A stretch of 64,000 nucleotides of DNA from Paenibacillus sp. L3-i20 (GCF_022180385.2 NZ_BQME02000002.1:1364001-1428000), one strand, 5' to 3'; positions 52,884 to 62,214 are shown, counted from the stretch's first letter. A program made the numbers and translations. Notes: generated from the sequence alone by a model not told the origin.

Positions 52884-53501
52884 TCAAAAGATGCCGTTAA
52901 GGGGCGAAATAAATGGAGCAGCCCAGCTGATGATCGTTGGTGAAATATAGGCTTCTAATAATGCAGCTCCCGCAAATATAAACATCATAATAATTGTTGT
53001 TGAAGTCAGAGCTCCTAACTGAGGAAGGAGTTCACCTTTTTGCTGAAGGAGTCTATTTCGTACAATAAAAAGACCAAATGTAATAGCTGCAGAACTCGTA
53101 ATGACAAGTGCAGGAATAATTATAATATTTTGCGGTGCAAGAGCTACTAATGAAAAGAGAACGCCTTTCCAAGCATATTGCTGCAACAACACACCTATTG
53201 AAAATCCAATAAGCGTCCCCTTTAAAAAGTTCAATATTAGGATGAAAGGAATGCCAACAACCGTAACGCCTAACAGCCAAATAAGCATTAGCCATTTAAA
53301 ATGAAAAAAGAACCGATCCCAAAATACATCCACCTCATTGGAAGCGACCCCTCCATTCATCAACTGAACATAATGACTCACCTCCGCAGTCAACTCTTGC
53401 TGCTGCTCCAAAGTAAGTGCGTTAACAAGAAGAGCCCCAAAAATGCCGCCAACAACAAAAAGCACGGACACAAATATGTAAAGGTTAAAATTATTTTTCA
53501 C
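52884..53501 (-). CDS. spoIIM: Stage II sporulation protein M, GTG start
   Basis: A 205-residue membrane protein with five to six hydrophobic segments, the family core NFLKGTLIGFSIGVLLQQYA and LVALAPQNIIIIPALV. With SpoIID and SpoIIP it thins septal peptidoglycan for engulfment. GAGGGGG is nine bases before GTG 53501; the frame's first nine codons upstream are dropped. Made in the mother cell under sigma-E in Bacillus. Confidence 0.92.
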   Translation of the reverse strand: MKNNFNLYIFVSVLFVVGGIFGALLVNALTLEQQQELTAEVSHYVQLMNGGVASNEVDVFWDRFFFHFKWLMLIWLLGVTVVGIPFILILNFLKGTLIGFSIGVLLQQYAWKGVLFSLVALAPQNIIIIPALVITSSAAITFGLFIVRNRLLQQKGELLPQLGALTSTTIIMMFIFAGAALLEAYISPTIISWAAPFISPLNGIF

Positions 53502-53630
53502 AACAAAAAGCCCCCTCACAAGCAACATGAAAATAAACAGAGCTACAATTCATTCTAAAGCAAATCAGGGAATGGTTGTCCTCTTGTTCATCCTATGCTT
53601 CTGGCGGGGCTCCTATGACGAGTGAATGGT

Positions 53631-54194
53631 TTACAACTTATCTTTCAATAGATATAGCTTCCAAACATATATGGCCATAATTGTTTTGGCGTCACTAATA
53701 CGTCCTGTTGCAATATAGGCATCTGCTTGCTCTACTGTAATGGCTTCAACCTGCAAATCTTCATCTTCGTCAAAGCTTTGTTTTCCTTGCTCAAGCTCAT
53801 CGGTAAAATAGAGAAACAACTTTTGGTTAGAAAAACCAGATGCCGTATAGAAAGAGTTAACGAGCTTTAACTTCTTCGCACGATACCCTGTTTCTTCTTC
53901 AAGCTCTCGACCCGCTGCTATAAGAGGGTCCTCGTCTTCTTCAAGTTTTCCTGCAGGAATTTCGATCTGAGATTTTTCAATCGCTTTTCGATATTGGTCA
54001 ACTACAAGTAACTTTCCATTTACCAAAGCTATAATTGCTGCTACTTGTGGGTGTTTGACGATTTCCCGGTTGACTGTAAGCCCATTAGCGAGCTTCACGG
54101 TGTCGACCTGCAACGAAATCACTTTTCCTTCATAGATCGATTCCGTGTGGATTGTATCTTCCTGCCATATTTCCGGCTTTGGCAATTCTCCCAT
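53631..54194 (-). CDS. nudF: ADP-ribose pyrophosphatase (NUDIX)
   Basis: A 187-residue Nudix hydrolase with the box GKLEEDEDPLIAAGRELEEE and TGY (near 90-112). It splits ADP-ribose into AMP and ribose 5-phosphate. ATG 54194 has GGAG 11 bases before it; TTG 54212 is less likely. Divergent from mciZ, and near spoIIM-fur, as in B. subtilis. Confidence 0.93.
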   Translation of the reverse strand: MGELPKPEIWQEDTIHTESIYEGKVISLQVDTVKLANGLTVNREIVKHPQVAAIIALVNGKLLVVDQYRKAIEKSQIEIPAGKLEEDEDPLIAAGRELEEETGYRAKKLKLVNSFYTASGFSNQKLFLYFTDELEQGKQSFDEDEDLQVEAITVEQADAYIATGRISDAKTIMAIYVWKLYLLKDKL

Positions 54195-54231
54195 TCTGAA
54201 TCGACTCCTCAACTTGCCTTGTGAATAAACA

Positions 54232-54260
54232 GCATATCTTGTCCATCGTCAGCATACCTT
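54232..54260 (+). promoter_or_regulatory. Sigma-E promoter of mciZ
   Basis: GCATATC, 14 bases, then CATACCTT: each element differs by one position from the mother-cell sigma-E consensus (kmATATT / CATACAnT). In B. subtilis mciZ is under sigma-E, which supports the site. Confidence 0.7.
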
Positions 54261-54291
54261 TTCAGTATTAATCAAAAAGGAGATGAATGCT

Positions 54292-54474
54292 ATGAAACAA
54301 TATATTGCACCTGAACATTTGCGTATCGTAGGAAAAGGGTGGGAGATCCGTCATCAACTGCGTAAACTCGCTGCTGCTTCTGGAGGAATGAAACTAGTTC
54401 CATTCACAAACGGACTCCCGCCGATAAAGGTAAAGCTAGGTAACTCCAGTACTCCCTCTACTCCAAAAGAGTAA
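54292..54474 (+). CDS. mciZ: Mother-cell inhibitor of FtsZ, MciZ-like (60 aa)
   Basis: Begins MKQYIAPEHLRIVGKGWEIR; the core VGKxWEIRxxL matches the B. subtilis 40-residue MciZ (recalled core VGKAWEIRAKL). MciZ caps FtsZ filaments and stops Z-ring formation in the mother cell. The C-terminal 20 residues (LPPIKVKLGNSSTPSTPKE) have no equivalent in the B. subtilis protein. ATG 54292 is ten bases from AAGGAG; ATG 54283 abuts it. The location next to nudF is also conserved. Its stop abuts that of the convergent peptidase gene. Confidence 0.85.
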   Translation: MKQYIAPEHLRIVGKGWEIRHQLRKLAAASGGMKLVPFTNGLPPIKVKLGNSSTPSTPKE

Positions 54475-55605
54475 TTAGCTTAAAGCAGCTTGTTTAATGA
54501 TTTCAACAACTAATTGAGACGTTTTCACAAGATCTTCCACTTTGATTTGTTCCTTTGTAGTATGAATGTATTCATACCCGACAGCTAAGTTAACCGTTGG
54601 CAATCCTAGGCCATTAAAGATGTTAGCATCGCTTCCGCCGCCTGAATGGAATGTTCTAGGTGTAGCTCCAATTTCAATGATCGCTTTTTTTGCTAATTCA
54701 ACAACAGCATCGCCATCGCTATATTCGTAAGCAGGATAAATAACTTCACTATGGAACTCTCCGCGAGCGCCATATTCTTTTGCAGTATTTTCAACTGCTT
54801 CCCTCATTGCAACCAACTGTGCGTCAAGCTTGTGCTGTACAATACTGCGCGCTTCTGCGTCAATTTTCACATAGTCGCATACGATATTAGTTGCTCCGCC
54901 GCCTTCGAATCTGCCGATGTTCGCAGTAGTTTCCGAGTCAATACGGCCAAGAGGCATTTTTGCAATTGCCTTCGCTGCAACCTGAATTGCACTTATTCCA
55001 TCTTCAGGATTTACACCAGCATGCGCCGATTTTCCGTACATTTTAATTATAACTTTAGCTTGTGTTGGTGCCGCTACAGCAATATCACCGATCGAACCGT
55101 TTGAATCCAGTGCGTATCCAAACTTCGCTTCTAGCTTCGAAGCATCAAGTGCTCTAGCTCCAAGAAGACCAGACTCTTCCCCTACTGTAATAACAAATTG
55201 AATTCGACCGTGAGGAATATCTTGCTCTTTCAATACTCGAATGGCTTCAAACATAGCAGCAATACCTGCTTTATCGTCAGCACCCAAAATGGTAGTTCCA
55301 TCGCTGCGGATATAACCATCTTCATCCAATTGCGGTTTAATGCCATTGCCAGGAGTTACAGTGTCCATATGAGATGTAAAGAAAATTGTAGGTATTCCTT
55401 CGCCCCCTTTATTTGCTTCAAGCATTGCAAATAAATTGTTCGCTCCATGACCCGTTTTTGCCGCTGCGTCATCTTCGCTTAACGTTAGTCCCAAATCCCC
55501 AAACTTCTTCTTCAAAACGATACTAATCTGTCCCTCATGCTTCGTTTCACTATCCACCTGCACAAGCTCCATAAATTCTTGAACTAAACGATCTTTTTGT
55601 ATCAT
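54475..55605 (-). CDS. M20 family metallopeptidase, PepT-like (YqjE type)
   Basis: A 376-residue dizinc peptidase: metal ligands in FFTSHMDTVTPG (near 78), TTILGADDKAG (Asp bridging), TVGEESGLLGA (Glu pair) and the C-terminal HSGGGSDANIFNGLG, with a lid/dimer domain (about 180-290). Family members are tripeptidases or related exopeptidases. GGAGG precedes ATG 55605. Assignment to YqjE or PepT is by overall pattern. Confidence 0.88.
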   Translation of the reverse strand: MIQKDRLVQEFMELVQVDSETKHEGQISIVLKKKFGDLGLTLSEDDAAAKTGHGANNLFAMLEANKGGEGIPTIFFTSHMDTVTPGNGIKPQLDEDGYIRSDGTTILGADDKAGIAAMFEAIRVLKEQDIPHGRIQFVITVGEESGLLGARALDASKLEAKFGYALDSNGSIGDIAVAAPTQAKVIIKMYGKSAHAGVNPEDGISAIQVAAKAIAKMPLGRIDSETTANIGRFEGGGATNIVCDYVKIDAEARSIVQHKLDAQLVAMREAVENTAKEYGARGEFHSEVIYPAYEYSDGDAVVELAKKAIIEIGATPRTFHSGGGSDANIFNGLGLPTVNLAVGYEYIHTTKEQIKVEDLVKTSQLVVEIIKQAALS

Positions 55606-55688
55606 ACTATTTCCTCCATTCATTATTTTCGTTTACAATAGAACTATAAGGTTAACCCTACCACTTACCTAGAAAGGAGATCTTCCTT

Positions 55689-55790
55689 ATGCGTCAACAA
55701 AAAATGATTCGTCTAGTAGCCATCATCGTAGCTGCAGCTCTTCTAATTACTACCCTATTTGCTGGTATTGGCTCTGTCTTCTTGGGCTAA
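55689..55790 (+). CDS. prli42: Prli42-like stressosome-associated membrane miniprotein (33 aa)
   Basis: Reads MRQQKMIRLVAIIVAAALLI then TTLFAGIGSVFLG: a short basic N-terminus followed by one membrane span ending in the LFAGIG motif. Prli42 anchors the stressosome to the membrane in Listeria, and close relatives are widely found in Bacillales. AAAGGAG is well placed. The stop overlaps the convergent lipB stop by 4 bases. Identity is by pattern and length. Confidence 0.75.
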   Translation: MRQQKMIRLVAIIVAAALLITTLFAGIGSVFLG

Positions 55791-56482
55791 ACGCTACTGC
55801 AATTAAATTGGTTAATAAAATACGGTAGTATACCTTTAGAAGCTTCTTCAACTGTCATTGACATTCCTGTAAGATCATTAAATGATGTTACACCGTATTG
55901 CTGGATTCCACACGGTACAATACCGTTGAACCCTTCTGAGGCAATGCCAGACTTAATATTGAGCGCAAATCCATGGCTCGTAATAAAGCCCCTCCGATGA
56001 CGGGCTTTATTAAATTTGACGCCAATTGCAGCTATTTTCTCATCGCCGACCCATACACCTGTATATTCCGGTTTTCTCCCTGCTTCTATACCATACTGTG
56101 ACAACCAATCAATAATGACCTGCTCTAAGCTTCGTAAGTAAGCGTGGAGATCTAGTCCAACGGCATCAAGGTACAAAAGTGGGTAGCCAACCAATTGCCC
56201 AGGACCATGATAAGTAATGTCGCCGCCTCGATCAATTTCAAAAAGTGAGATTCCACGCTCGCGCAGCTCCTCTTCACCAAACAATAGATGCTCGGGATGT
56301 CGATCGGAGCCCATCGTATATGTAGGTGGATGCTGAAGAAGGAGCAGCGTCTCAGAACGCTCCTCCCGATCAATTTGCTTTACAAATTCCTTCTGCATAT
56401 CCCATGCTTCCCCATAAGGAAGCATTCCGATGTACTCGGCTTCCAAACGTCTAGAGTCAGTTTTTGCACCTGTCTCAGCCAT
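55787..56482 (-). CDS. lipB: Octanoyl-[acyl-carrier protein]-protein transferase LipB
   Basis: A 231-residue enzyme that moves octanoate from ACP to lipoyl domains. The invariant lysine lies in AAIGVKFNK and the active-site cysteine in GIVPCGIQQYGV; the glycine-rich RGGDITYHGPGQLVGYP is present. B. subtilis uses LipM instead, whereas this organism has the LipB type. Directly downstream of bkdB, whose product needs lipoate. Confidence 0.94.
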   Translation of the reverse strand: MAETGAKTDSRRLEAEYIGMLPYGEAWDMQKEFVKQIDREERSETLLLLQHPPTYTMGSDRHPEHLLFGEEELRERGISLFEIDRGGDITYHGPGQLVGYPLLYLDAVGLDLHAYLRSLEQVIIDWLSQYGIEAGRKPEYTGVWVGDEKIAAIGVKFNKARHRRGFITSHGFALNIKSGIASEGFNGIVPCGIQQYGVTSFNDLTGMSMTVEEASKGILPYFINQFNCSSV

Positions 56483-56497
56483 GATGGTTCCCCTTCT

Positions 56498-57802
56498 CTA
56501 GTACAGTTTGCTTTCAATCGTAAAGCTTTCCAAGTTTTCCTTCACACGTTGCAGGAATCTACCACATATAACCCCATCCAAAATACGATGGTCTAATGAT
56601 AAACATAGGTTCGCCATTGATCTTACCGCAATCATATCATTGATAACAACAGGTCTTTTCACAATCGATTCAAACGTTAAAATCGCTGCTTGTGGATAGT
56701 TGATAATCGGATATGACAAGATGGAACCAAATGAACCCGTATTGTTTATTGTAAATGTGCCGCCTTGCATATCAGACAACGTTAATTTACCATCACGCGT
56801 CTTACGTGCAAGCTCGTCGATTTCCTTCGCCAGTCCTGCTACGTTTTTGTGATCAGCATTTTTGATTACTGGTGTTAGGACCGAATCTTCAGTACCGACA
56901 GCAAGTGAAATATTAATATCGCGTTTCACAATAATTTTGTCTACAGCCCAAGTTGAGTTCATGATCGGATAATCTTTGATCGCATTAACGACTGCTTTTA
57001 GCAAGAACGCTAAATAGGTTAAATTGACCCCTTCACGTTTCATAAACTCATCTTTCAGCTTGTTCCGAAGGACGACCAAGTTCGTTACATCAACCTCAAC
57101 TGTCGTCCACGCATGTGGAATTTCACTGACGCTTTGGCGCATGTTTCGAGCAATCGTATTGCGAAGCGGTGTCACATCAATAAATGTTTCTCCGCGGCCT
57201 GGATTTTCCGAACCTTGTACTTCAATCTTAGGTAAACGAGGAGTTTCAGACAGATGAATGCCTGAAGTTCTTACCTGTGCTTTCGGATCGATAGTTGATA
57301 CAGGCTGTGTACCCGTTGATTGATGTGCACCAGATGCTACAAATGCCAGCACATCTTTGCGAGTAATACGGCCTCCTAGACCGGTTCCTGTTACATCTGA
57401 TAACCGAACGTTATGTTCTCCCGCTAATTGCTGAACTGCTGGTGAGAAACGGTTGCGCATAGGTGCATTCTCATCCGCCAACATCGTAACAGCAGCTGTT
57501 TCACTAACGTTAGCCCCTGACTGTGCAGGTGCAGCACTACCAGATTGTTCTTCGGAAACTTCCGTTTCTATTAGGCAAATAGAAGTACCAACTGGCACAG
57601 TTTCGCCATTGCCGACCAAAATCTTCATAAGTGTTCCAGATACAGTTGAAGGCAATTCTGCATTCACCTTATCCGTAAGAATTTCACAAATTGGCTCATA
57701 GATATCTACCCAATCACCGGGCGCTTTCAGCCATTTGTCTATTGTTGCTGATACCAATGATTCTGCAAGTTGTGGAACAGTAATTTCTATTAATGTTTTC
57801 AT
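56498..57802 (-). CDS. bkdB: Branched-chain 2-oxoacid dehydrogenase E2 (dihydrolipoamide acyltransferase)
   Basis: A 434-residue E2: lipoyl domain (1-80) with the lipoyl lysine in ILTDKVNAELPS (near 44), Ala/Pro/Gln linkers, a peripheral subunit-binding domain (about 120-160, RFSPAVQQLAGEH) and the catalytic domain with SLDHRILDG (HxxxDG). ATG 57802 has GGGAG at nine bases. Confidence 0.94.
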   Translation of the reverse strand: MKTLIEITVPQLAESLVSATIDKWLKAPGDWVDIYEPICEILTDKVNAELPSTVSGTLMKILVGNGETVPVGTSICLIETEVSEEQSGSAAPAQSGANVSETAAVTMLADENAPMRNRFSPAVQQLAGEHNVRLSDVTGTGLGGRITRKDVLAFVASGAHQSTGTQPVSTIDPKAQVRTSGIHLSETPRLPKIEVQGSENPGRGETFIDVTPLRNTIARNMRQSVSEIPHAWTTVEVDVTNLVVLRNKLKDEFMKREGVNLTYLAFLLKAVVNAIKDYPIMNSTWAVDKIIVKRDINISLAVGTEDSVLTPVIKNADHKNVAGLAKEIDELARKTRDGKLTLSDMQGGTFTINNTGSFGSILSYPIINYPQAAILTFESIVKRPVVINDMIAVRSMANLCLSLDHRILDGVICGRFLQRVKENLESFTIESKLY

Positions 57803-57850
57803 TTCAACCAACTCCCAACTGTCCAAGCTTTAGCAAGCTCTGCGGATAGG

Positions 57851-58834
57851 TTAATATAACGCTAAATTTCTCATAGCTTCTTTTACTTTATCTTTGTTAA
57901 GCAAGAAAAACTTCTCACCTGGCGGATTAATTGGCATTGCAGGAACATCCGGTCCACACAAACGCATAATAGGCGCATCCAGCTCGTAAAGCAGTTCTTC
58001 TGAGATGATAGCCGACACTTCAGCTCCAACGCCACCTGTTTTATTATCCTCATGAATAATCAAAACTTTACCCGTCTTACGGACCGATTCCAAAATAGCT
58101 TCCTTATCAAGCGGCTGCAATGTACGAAGATCAAGAATATGCGCACTAATTCCTTCTTGCTGCAGCTCTTCAGCTGCTTGCTCAACGAAACGAAGCGGCA
58201 TACTGTATCCGATAACGGTAATGTCTTCGCCCTCGCGAAGAACATTGGCAACGCCTATTGGAACAATATAATCATCTTCTGGAACTTCCCCATTTACTAG
58301 CTTGTAACATTTTTTATTTTCAAAATAAATGACTGGATCCGGATCACGAACAGCAGCTTTAAGCAGACCCTTCGCATCATATGGACGATAAGGTGCCACA
58401 ATCTTCACACCAGGTGTACCAAAAAATACTGATTCAGGACATTGCGAATGATAAAGTCCTCCGAATACGCCGCCACCAATCGGTGCTCTTATTACGAGTG
58501 GGCATGTCCAGTCATTATTGGAACGATAACGAATTTTAGCTGCTTCACTAATAATCTGATTTGTTGCTGGGAACATAAAGTCAGAATATTGCATCTCAGC
58601 AATTGGTTTCATACCGTACATTGCTGCTCCAATAGCTACTCCAGCAATTGCAGATTCAGCTAGAGGGGTATCCATAGCACGCATTTCACCAAACTGCTCA
58701 TGCAAGCCTTTTGTCGTCGTAAACACGCCGCCTTTTACTCCAACATCTTCACCAAGAACGAACACATCCTCGTCCCGTTCCATCTCTTCTTTCATAGCTA
58801 ACCGAATCGCGTCAATATAATCCATTACAGCCAT
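57851..58834 (-). CDS. bkdAB: Branched-chain 2-oxoacid dehydrogenase E1 beta subunit
   Basis: A 327-residue beta subunit: VMDYIDAIRLAMKEEMERDE, GEDVGVKGGVFTTTKGL (near 28), and typical TPLAESAIAGVAIGAAMYG. It completes the thiamine-diphosphate active site with BkdAA. The start ATG overlaps the bkdAA stop (TAATG). Confidence 0.95.
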   Translation of the reverse strand: MAVMDYIDAIRLAMKEEMERDEDVFVLGEDVGVKGGVFTTTKGLHEQFGEMRAMDTPLAESAIAGVAIGAAMYGMKPIAEMQYSDFMFPATNQIISEAAKIRYRSNNDWTCPLVIRAPIGGGVFGGLYHSQCPESVFFGTPGVKIVAPYRPYDAKGLLKAAVRDPDPVIYFENKKCYKLVNGEVPEDDYIVPIGVANVLREGEDITVIGYSMPLRFVEQAAEELQQEGISAHILDLRTLQPLDKEAILESVRKTGKVLIIHEDNKTGGVGAEVSAIISEELLYELDAPIMRLCGPDVPAMPINPPGEKFFLLNKDKVKEAMRNLALY

Positions 58835-59868
58835 TAACGTCGCCCTCCTTGCTCAGCATCATTCGCATAAACATGCAACAGCGTAGATTCCGGAGTTGGG
58901 AAAGGCGCTTTATCGCCATATGCCGTTGCTTCATCTAGCTCTATACGGATAGCAGCATTCAGGTCGGCTTCCAGCTCTTCATTCCAAATCCCACAGTCAA
59001 CCAAATATTGCTTAAACTTAGGAATACCATCCTTTGAACGATGCAAATCGACCTCTTCTTTAGTCCGATATGCTAAATCATTATCAGAAGTGGAATGTGG
59101 CGAGATACGATACATCATTGCTTCGATCAATGTAGGCCCTTCACCAGCAACCGCACGCTCACGTGCTTCTTTAACTACGCGAAACACTTCAAGCGCGTCA
59201 TTCCCATCGACCTGCAAACCTGGGAAGCCATATCCTAGCGCTCTATCTGCAACCTTACCGGCAAGCTGCTTGTGTATAGGAACAGAAATCGCATATTGAT
59301 TATTTTCGCACATCAAAATGACTGGGAGCTTGTGTACACCAGCAAAGTTGCAGCCTTCATGGAAATCACCTTGATTACTGGAACCTTCACCAAAAGTTAC
59401 AAAGCTAACAAATGATTTTTTCTTCATCTTAGCTGCAAGTGCAATACCTACAGCATGTGGTACTTGTGTCGTAACTGGGCTTGAGCCTGTTACGATGCGA
59501 AGCTTCTTCGATCCGAAGTGGCCCGGCATTTGTCGCCCGCCGCTGTTAGGATCTTCTGCCTTAGCGAATACGGATAATAACAAATCACGAAGTGTCATAC
59601 CAACTGAAAGAACTAAACCGTAATCACGGTAATACGGTAAAAAATAATCATTTTCTCGATCAAGTGCATAGGCAGCAGCAACTTGAGCCACTTCTTGTCC
59701 AATCCCGGATACGTGGAAGTTGATCTTGCCTGCGCGTTGCAACAATAACATTCTTTCGTCAAACTTTCTTGCTTTAACCATCATTGCGTACATATCAATA
59801 GCTTGCTCGTCGCTAAGCCCTAATTCTAAATGACGCTTGTTTTGCACTTTTGCAGATACTTTGGTCAT
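58834..59868 (-). CDS. bkdAA: Branched-chain 2-oxoacid dehydrogenase E1 alpha subunit
   Basis: A 344-residue alpha subunit with the thiamine-diphosphate motif GEGSSNQGDFHEGCNFAGVH...ENNQYAI (near 163-195) and the phosphorylation-loop-like region RISPHSTSDND. It decarboxylates branched-chain 2-oxoacids derived from Leu, Ile and Val, providing primers for branched fatty acids. Confidence 0.95.
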   Translation of the reverse strand: MTKVSAKVQNKRHLELGLSDEQAIDMYAMMVKARKFDERMLLLQRAGKINFHVSGIGQEVAQVAAAYALDRENDYFLPYYRDYGLVLSVGMTLRDLLLSVFAKAEDPNSGGRQMPGHFGSKKLRIVTGSSPVTTQVPHAVGIALAAKMKKKSFVSFVTFGEGSSNQGDFHEGCNFAGVHKLPVILMCENNQYAISVPIHKQLAGKVADRALGYGFPGLQVDGNDALEVFRVVKEARERAVAGEGPTLIEAMMYRISPHSTSDNDLAYRTKEEVDLHRSKDGIPKFKQYLVDCGIWNEELEADLNAAIRIELDEATAYGDKAPFPTPESTLLHVYANDAEQGGRR

Positions 59869-59967
59869 AAAGGTATTCCTCCTTATTTGCCAGCTACTAT
59901 AACCTGGTACTAAGACCTCGTCTTACTCATTATAACCGCTTTTCGAACAAAAAGAAAACCGCCTTAC

Positions 59968-61395
59968 TTAAAAGGAAATAGACTTCCCATCAACAGCCAA
60001 CATCGCTTCACCAACAGCTTCTGCAAGCGTTGGATGTGGATGCACCATTGACCCAACTTCCCAAGGTGAGGCATTTAACCAACCAGCTAATGAAGCTTCA
60101 GAAATTAAATCTGTAACATGAGGTCCAATCATATGTACCCCCAATATGTCATCCGTCTTCCGATCGGCGATCACTTTCACAAAACCTTCTGCATCACCCA
60201 AAATCAGAGCTTTACCAATTGCCTGAAAAGGAATTTTCCCGATCTTCACCTCATGCCCTTTTTTGCGAGCACCGTCTTCTGTTAAACCATATGAAGCAAT
60301 TTCTGGACTTGAATAAATACATCTTGGAATGGCATGATGCGGCACCTGTGCTTGTTTTAAGCCACAAATATGATCAACCGCCGTCAATCCTTCATGAGCT
60401 GCCGCATGGGCAAGCTGTACACCACCGACAACATCTCCAATTGCATAGATATGCGGCTCAGTCGTCTGCCCGTATTCATTGACTTCAATATAGCTGTTGT
60501 TCACTCTAATATCGGTATTTTCCATGCCAATACCTTCGATGTTCGCAACACGACCTATAGATACTAACATCTTTTCGGAAGTCAAAACAACGTCTCCGTC
60601 TGCAGTAGATGCTTTAATGCTAATTCCTTCTTCGTTAGCAATGTAGCTTTCTGTATTCAGTTGTACGCTAGTCAATATACGGACACCTCTACGGCGTAGT
60701 TGCTTCGAAAGCTCTGTGGATACTTCAGTATCTTCCCCAGGCAATAATCTTGACCCTGCCTCTACTAGCGTTACATTAACGCCAAAATCTATAAGTAAAG
60801 ATGCCCATTCGACGCCAATTACACCACCGCCAACAATCAGTACTGATGCAGGAAGCTTTTCCATTTCAAGTGCATGATCACTAGTCAAAATATGTACACC
60901 ATCCGATTCCAGCCCAGTCAGTTCTCTTGGACGTGATCCAGTAGCAATAATTAAGTTAGTCGAAACAACAGATTCCATCTCGCCATCTGCAAGTTCAACT
61001 GCAAGAGAACCGCTTTTTGGAGAAAAGATCGAAGGTCCTATTACCCTTCCTCTGCCGTTAATAATTTCAATACCGTTTTTTTTCATTAGACTTTTAAGAC
61101 CACGGTGCAGTTGCTCGACTGTACCTTCTTTACGATTTTGCACTTTACCAAAATCAAGTGAAATAGCTCCATCAGCCACATTAATACCATACACGCTTGA
61201 TTGTAGCAATGTACGATACACTTCTGCACTACGTAGAAGTGCCTTACTTGGAATACATCCCTTATGCAAGCAAGTACCACCCAGCTTGTCCATTTCGATT
61301 AACGCTACTTTCTTGCCCGCCTGCGCTGCACGAATTGCTGCTGTATATCCACCCGGACCACCGCCAAGAACTGCTACATCTACCGTTATTGCCAT
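59968..61395 (-). CDS. lpdV: Dihydrolipoamide dehydrogenase of the Bkd complex
   Basis: A 475-residue FAD enzyme: GGGPGGYTAAIRAAQAGKKV (FAD site), the redox motif GGTCLHKGCIPSKALL (near 41), VGGGVIGVEWASLL (NAD site) and the C-terminal HPHPTLAEA (active-site His). It reoxidises lipoamide. First gene of the operon here; B. subtilis has ptb-bcd-buk before it, which are missing. Confidence 0.95.
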   Translation of the reverse strand: MAITVDVAVLGGGPGGYTAAIRAAQAGKKVALIEMDKLGGTCLHKGCIPSKALLRSAEVYRTLLQSSVYGINVADGAISLDFGKVQNRKEGTVEQLHRGLKSLMKKNGIEIINGRGRVIGPSIFSPKSGSLAVELADGEMESVVSTNLIIATGSRPRELTGLESDGVHILTSDHALEMEKLPASVLIVGGGVIGVEWASLLIDFGVNVTLVEAGSRLLPGEDTEVSTELSKQLRRRGVRILTSVQLNTESYIANEEGISIKASTADGDVVLTSEKMLVSIGRVANIEGIGMENTDIRVNNSYIEVNEYGQTTEPHIYAIGDVVGGVQLAHAAAHEGLTAVDHICGLKQAQVPHHAIPRCIYSSPEIASYGLTEDGARKKGHEVKIGKIPFQAIGKALILGDAEGFVKVIADRKTDDILGVHMIGPHVTDLISEASLAGWLNASPWEVGSMVHPHPTLAEAVGEAMLAVDGKSISF

Positions 61396-61620
61396 AATGT
61401 CGCCTCCAATAATTACTACAATATATGATTATACCTCAAATTCATGCTCAGTCTATTATGTATATCACACAAAAGCTCCAGTTCCATTGTACTTGTTTTC
61501 CACTCGTATTTCACGTTCTACTTACAAAATAGACACCCAACTCAGAAAAAGGTATGATAGGAAAGTAAAATTGTTAAAACAATATCCTTTTATAGTCAAT
61601 GAATAAGGAGAAGTTAAGTA

Positions 61621-61914
61621 ATGAAATTAATGATCTCTCGTTTTATCGCCATTTTGTTTCTAGTTATCCCTGGTTTAACTGCATGTTTTGGCTTTTTGAA
61701 AATAAAAGATTCATTGTTTAATTATTACTCCCAGTTCGGAAACGATGCGATCACGCCTAACTTCGAATGGCTTACCTTTCTTCTTGGGGTCCTCATGTTC
61801 GCTATAGGAGCAGGCTTCATTGGAGGCTGGATCTTCTTCCGAGATCGCAAACGTAATTATGTAGCTCCTAGATTTAAAGAGAAGCGCCCTCGTCCGCCAA
61901 AGCCGCAAGGCTAG
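61621..61914 (+). CDS. yqzF: DUF2627 family membrane protein YqzF
   Basis: A 97-residue protein with two membrane segments (about 6-26 and 48-71) and a basic proline-rich tail (PRFKEKRPRPPKPQG). DUF2627/YqzF proteins are found beside bkd genes in Bacillus, as here. AAGGAG is well placed. The last codons form one arm of a terminator. Function unknown. Confidence 0.85.
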   Translation: MKLMISRFIAILFLVIPGLTACFGFLKIKDSLFNYYSQFGNDAITPNFEWLTFLLGVLMFAIGAGFIGGWIFFRDRKRNYVAPRFKEKRPRPPKPQG

Positions 61915-61938
61915 CGTCGAAGGCGCTTCTTTATTTTA
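61881..61938 (+). terminator. Terminator of yqzF, overlapping its 3' end
   Basis: GAAGCGCC (in the coding end) and GGCGCTTC with a second inner hairpin, followed by TTTATTTT. Confidence 0.7.
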
Positions 61939-62047
61939 CATTGCACAAATAATGTGGACAAAACATTACACTTTTCACAACTTGTTTTGATCCCTATTTA
62001 ATATTGCTGTCATACAATGGGTTCAACGACAAAAATGAGGTGAAAAG

Positions 62048-62212
62048 ATGAACATTGTATTTGATGTAATTGTTAATGGCAAGATGACAGAAACGATCCG
62101 CCCGAACAAATCTCGCATTAGCGAGCTGCAAACTTTTATAGCGGAAGAGTCAGTCAACCTTATTCGCAAGTACGGTAATAACGTATACTTGAGTCGCCGA
62201 GTTGAATATTAA
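62048..62212 (+). CDS. Small soluble protein of unknown function (54 aa)
   Basis: Reads MNIVFDVIVNGKMTETIRPN then KSRISELQTFIAEESVNLIR and a tail ending YLSRRVEY. AGGTGAAAAG precedes the ATG. Beta-strand followed by helix can be guessed; no motif is recognised. It ends three bases before the tandem repeat shared with the MFS gene. A real gene is likely from the ribosome-binding site and composition. Confidence 0.7.
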   Translation: MNIVFDVIVNGKMTETIRPNKSRISELQTFIAEESVNLIRKYGNNVYLSRRVEY

Positions 62213-62214
62213 AA

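Noticed and set aside
61396..61620. Sigma-54 promoter for the bkd operon, as in B. subtilis
   Set aside because: No TGGCAC-N5-TTGC match was found upstream of lpdV; a TATAAT about 40 bases before the ATG suggests an ordinary promoter, though its -35 is poor.
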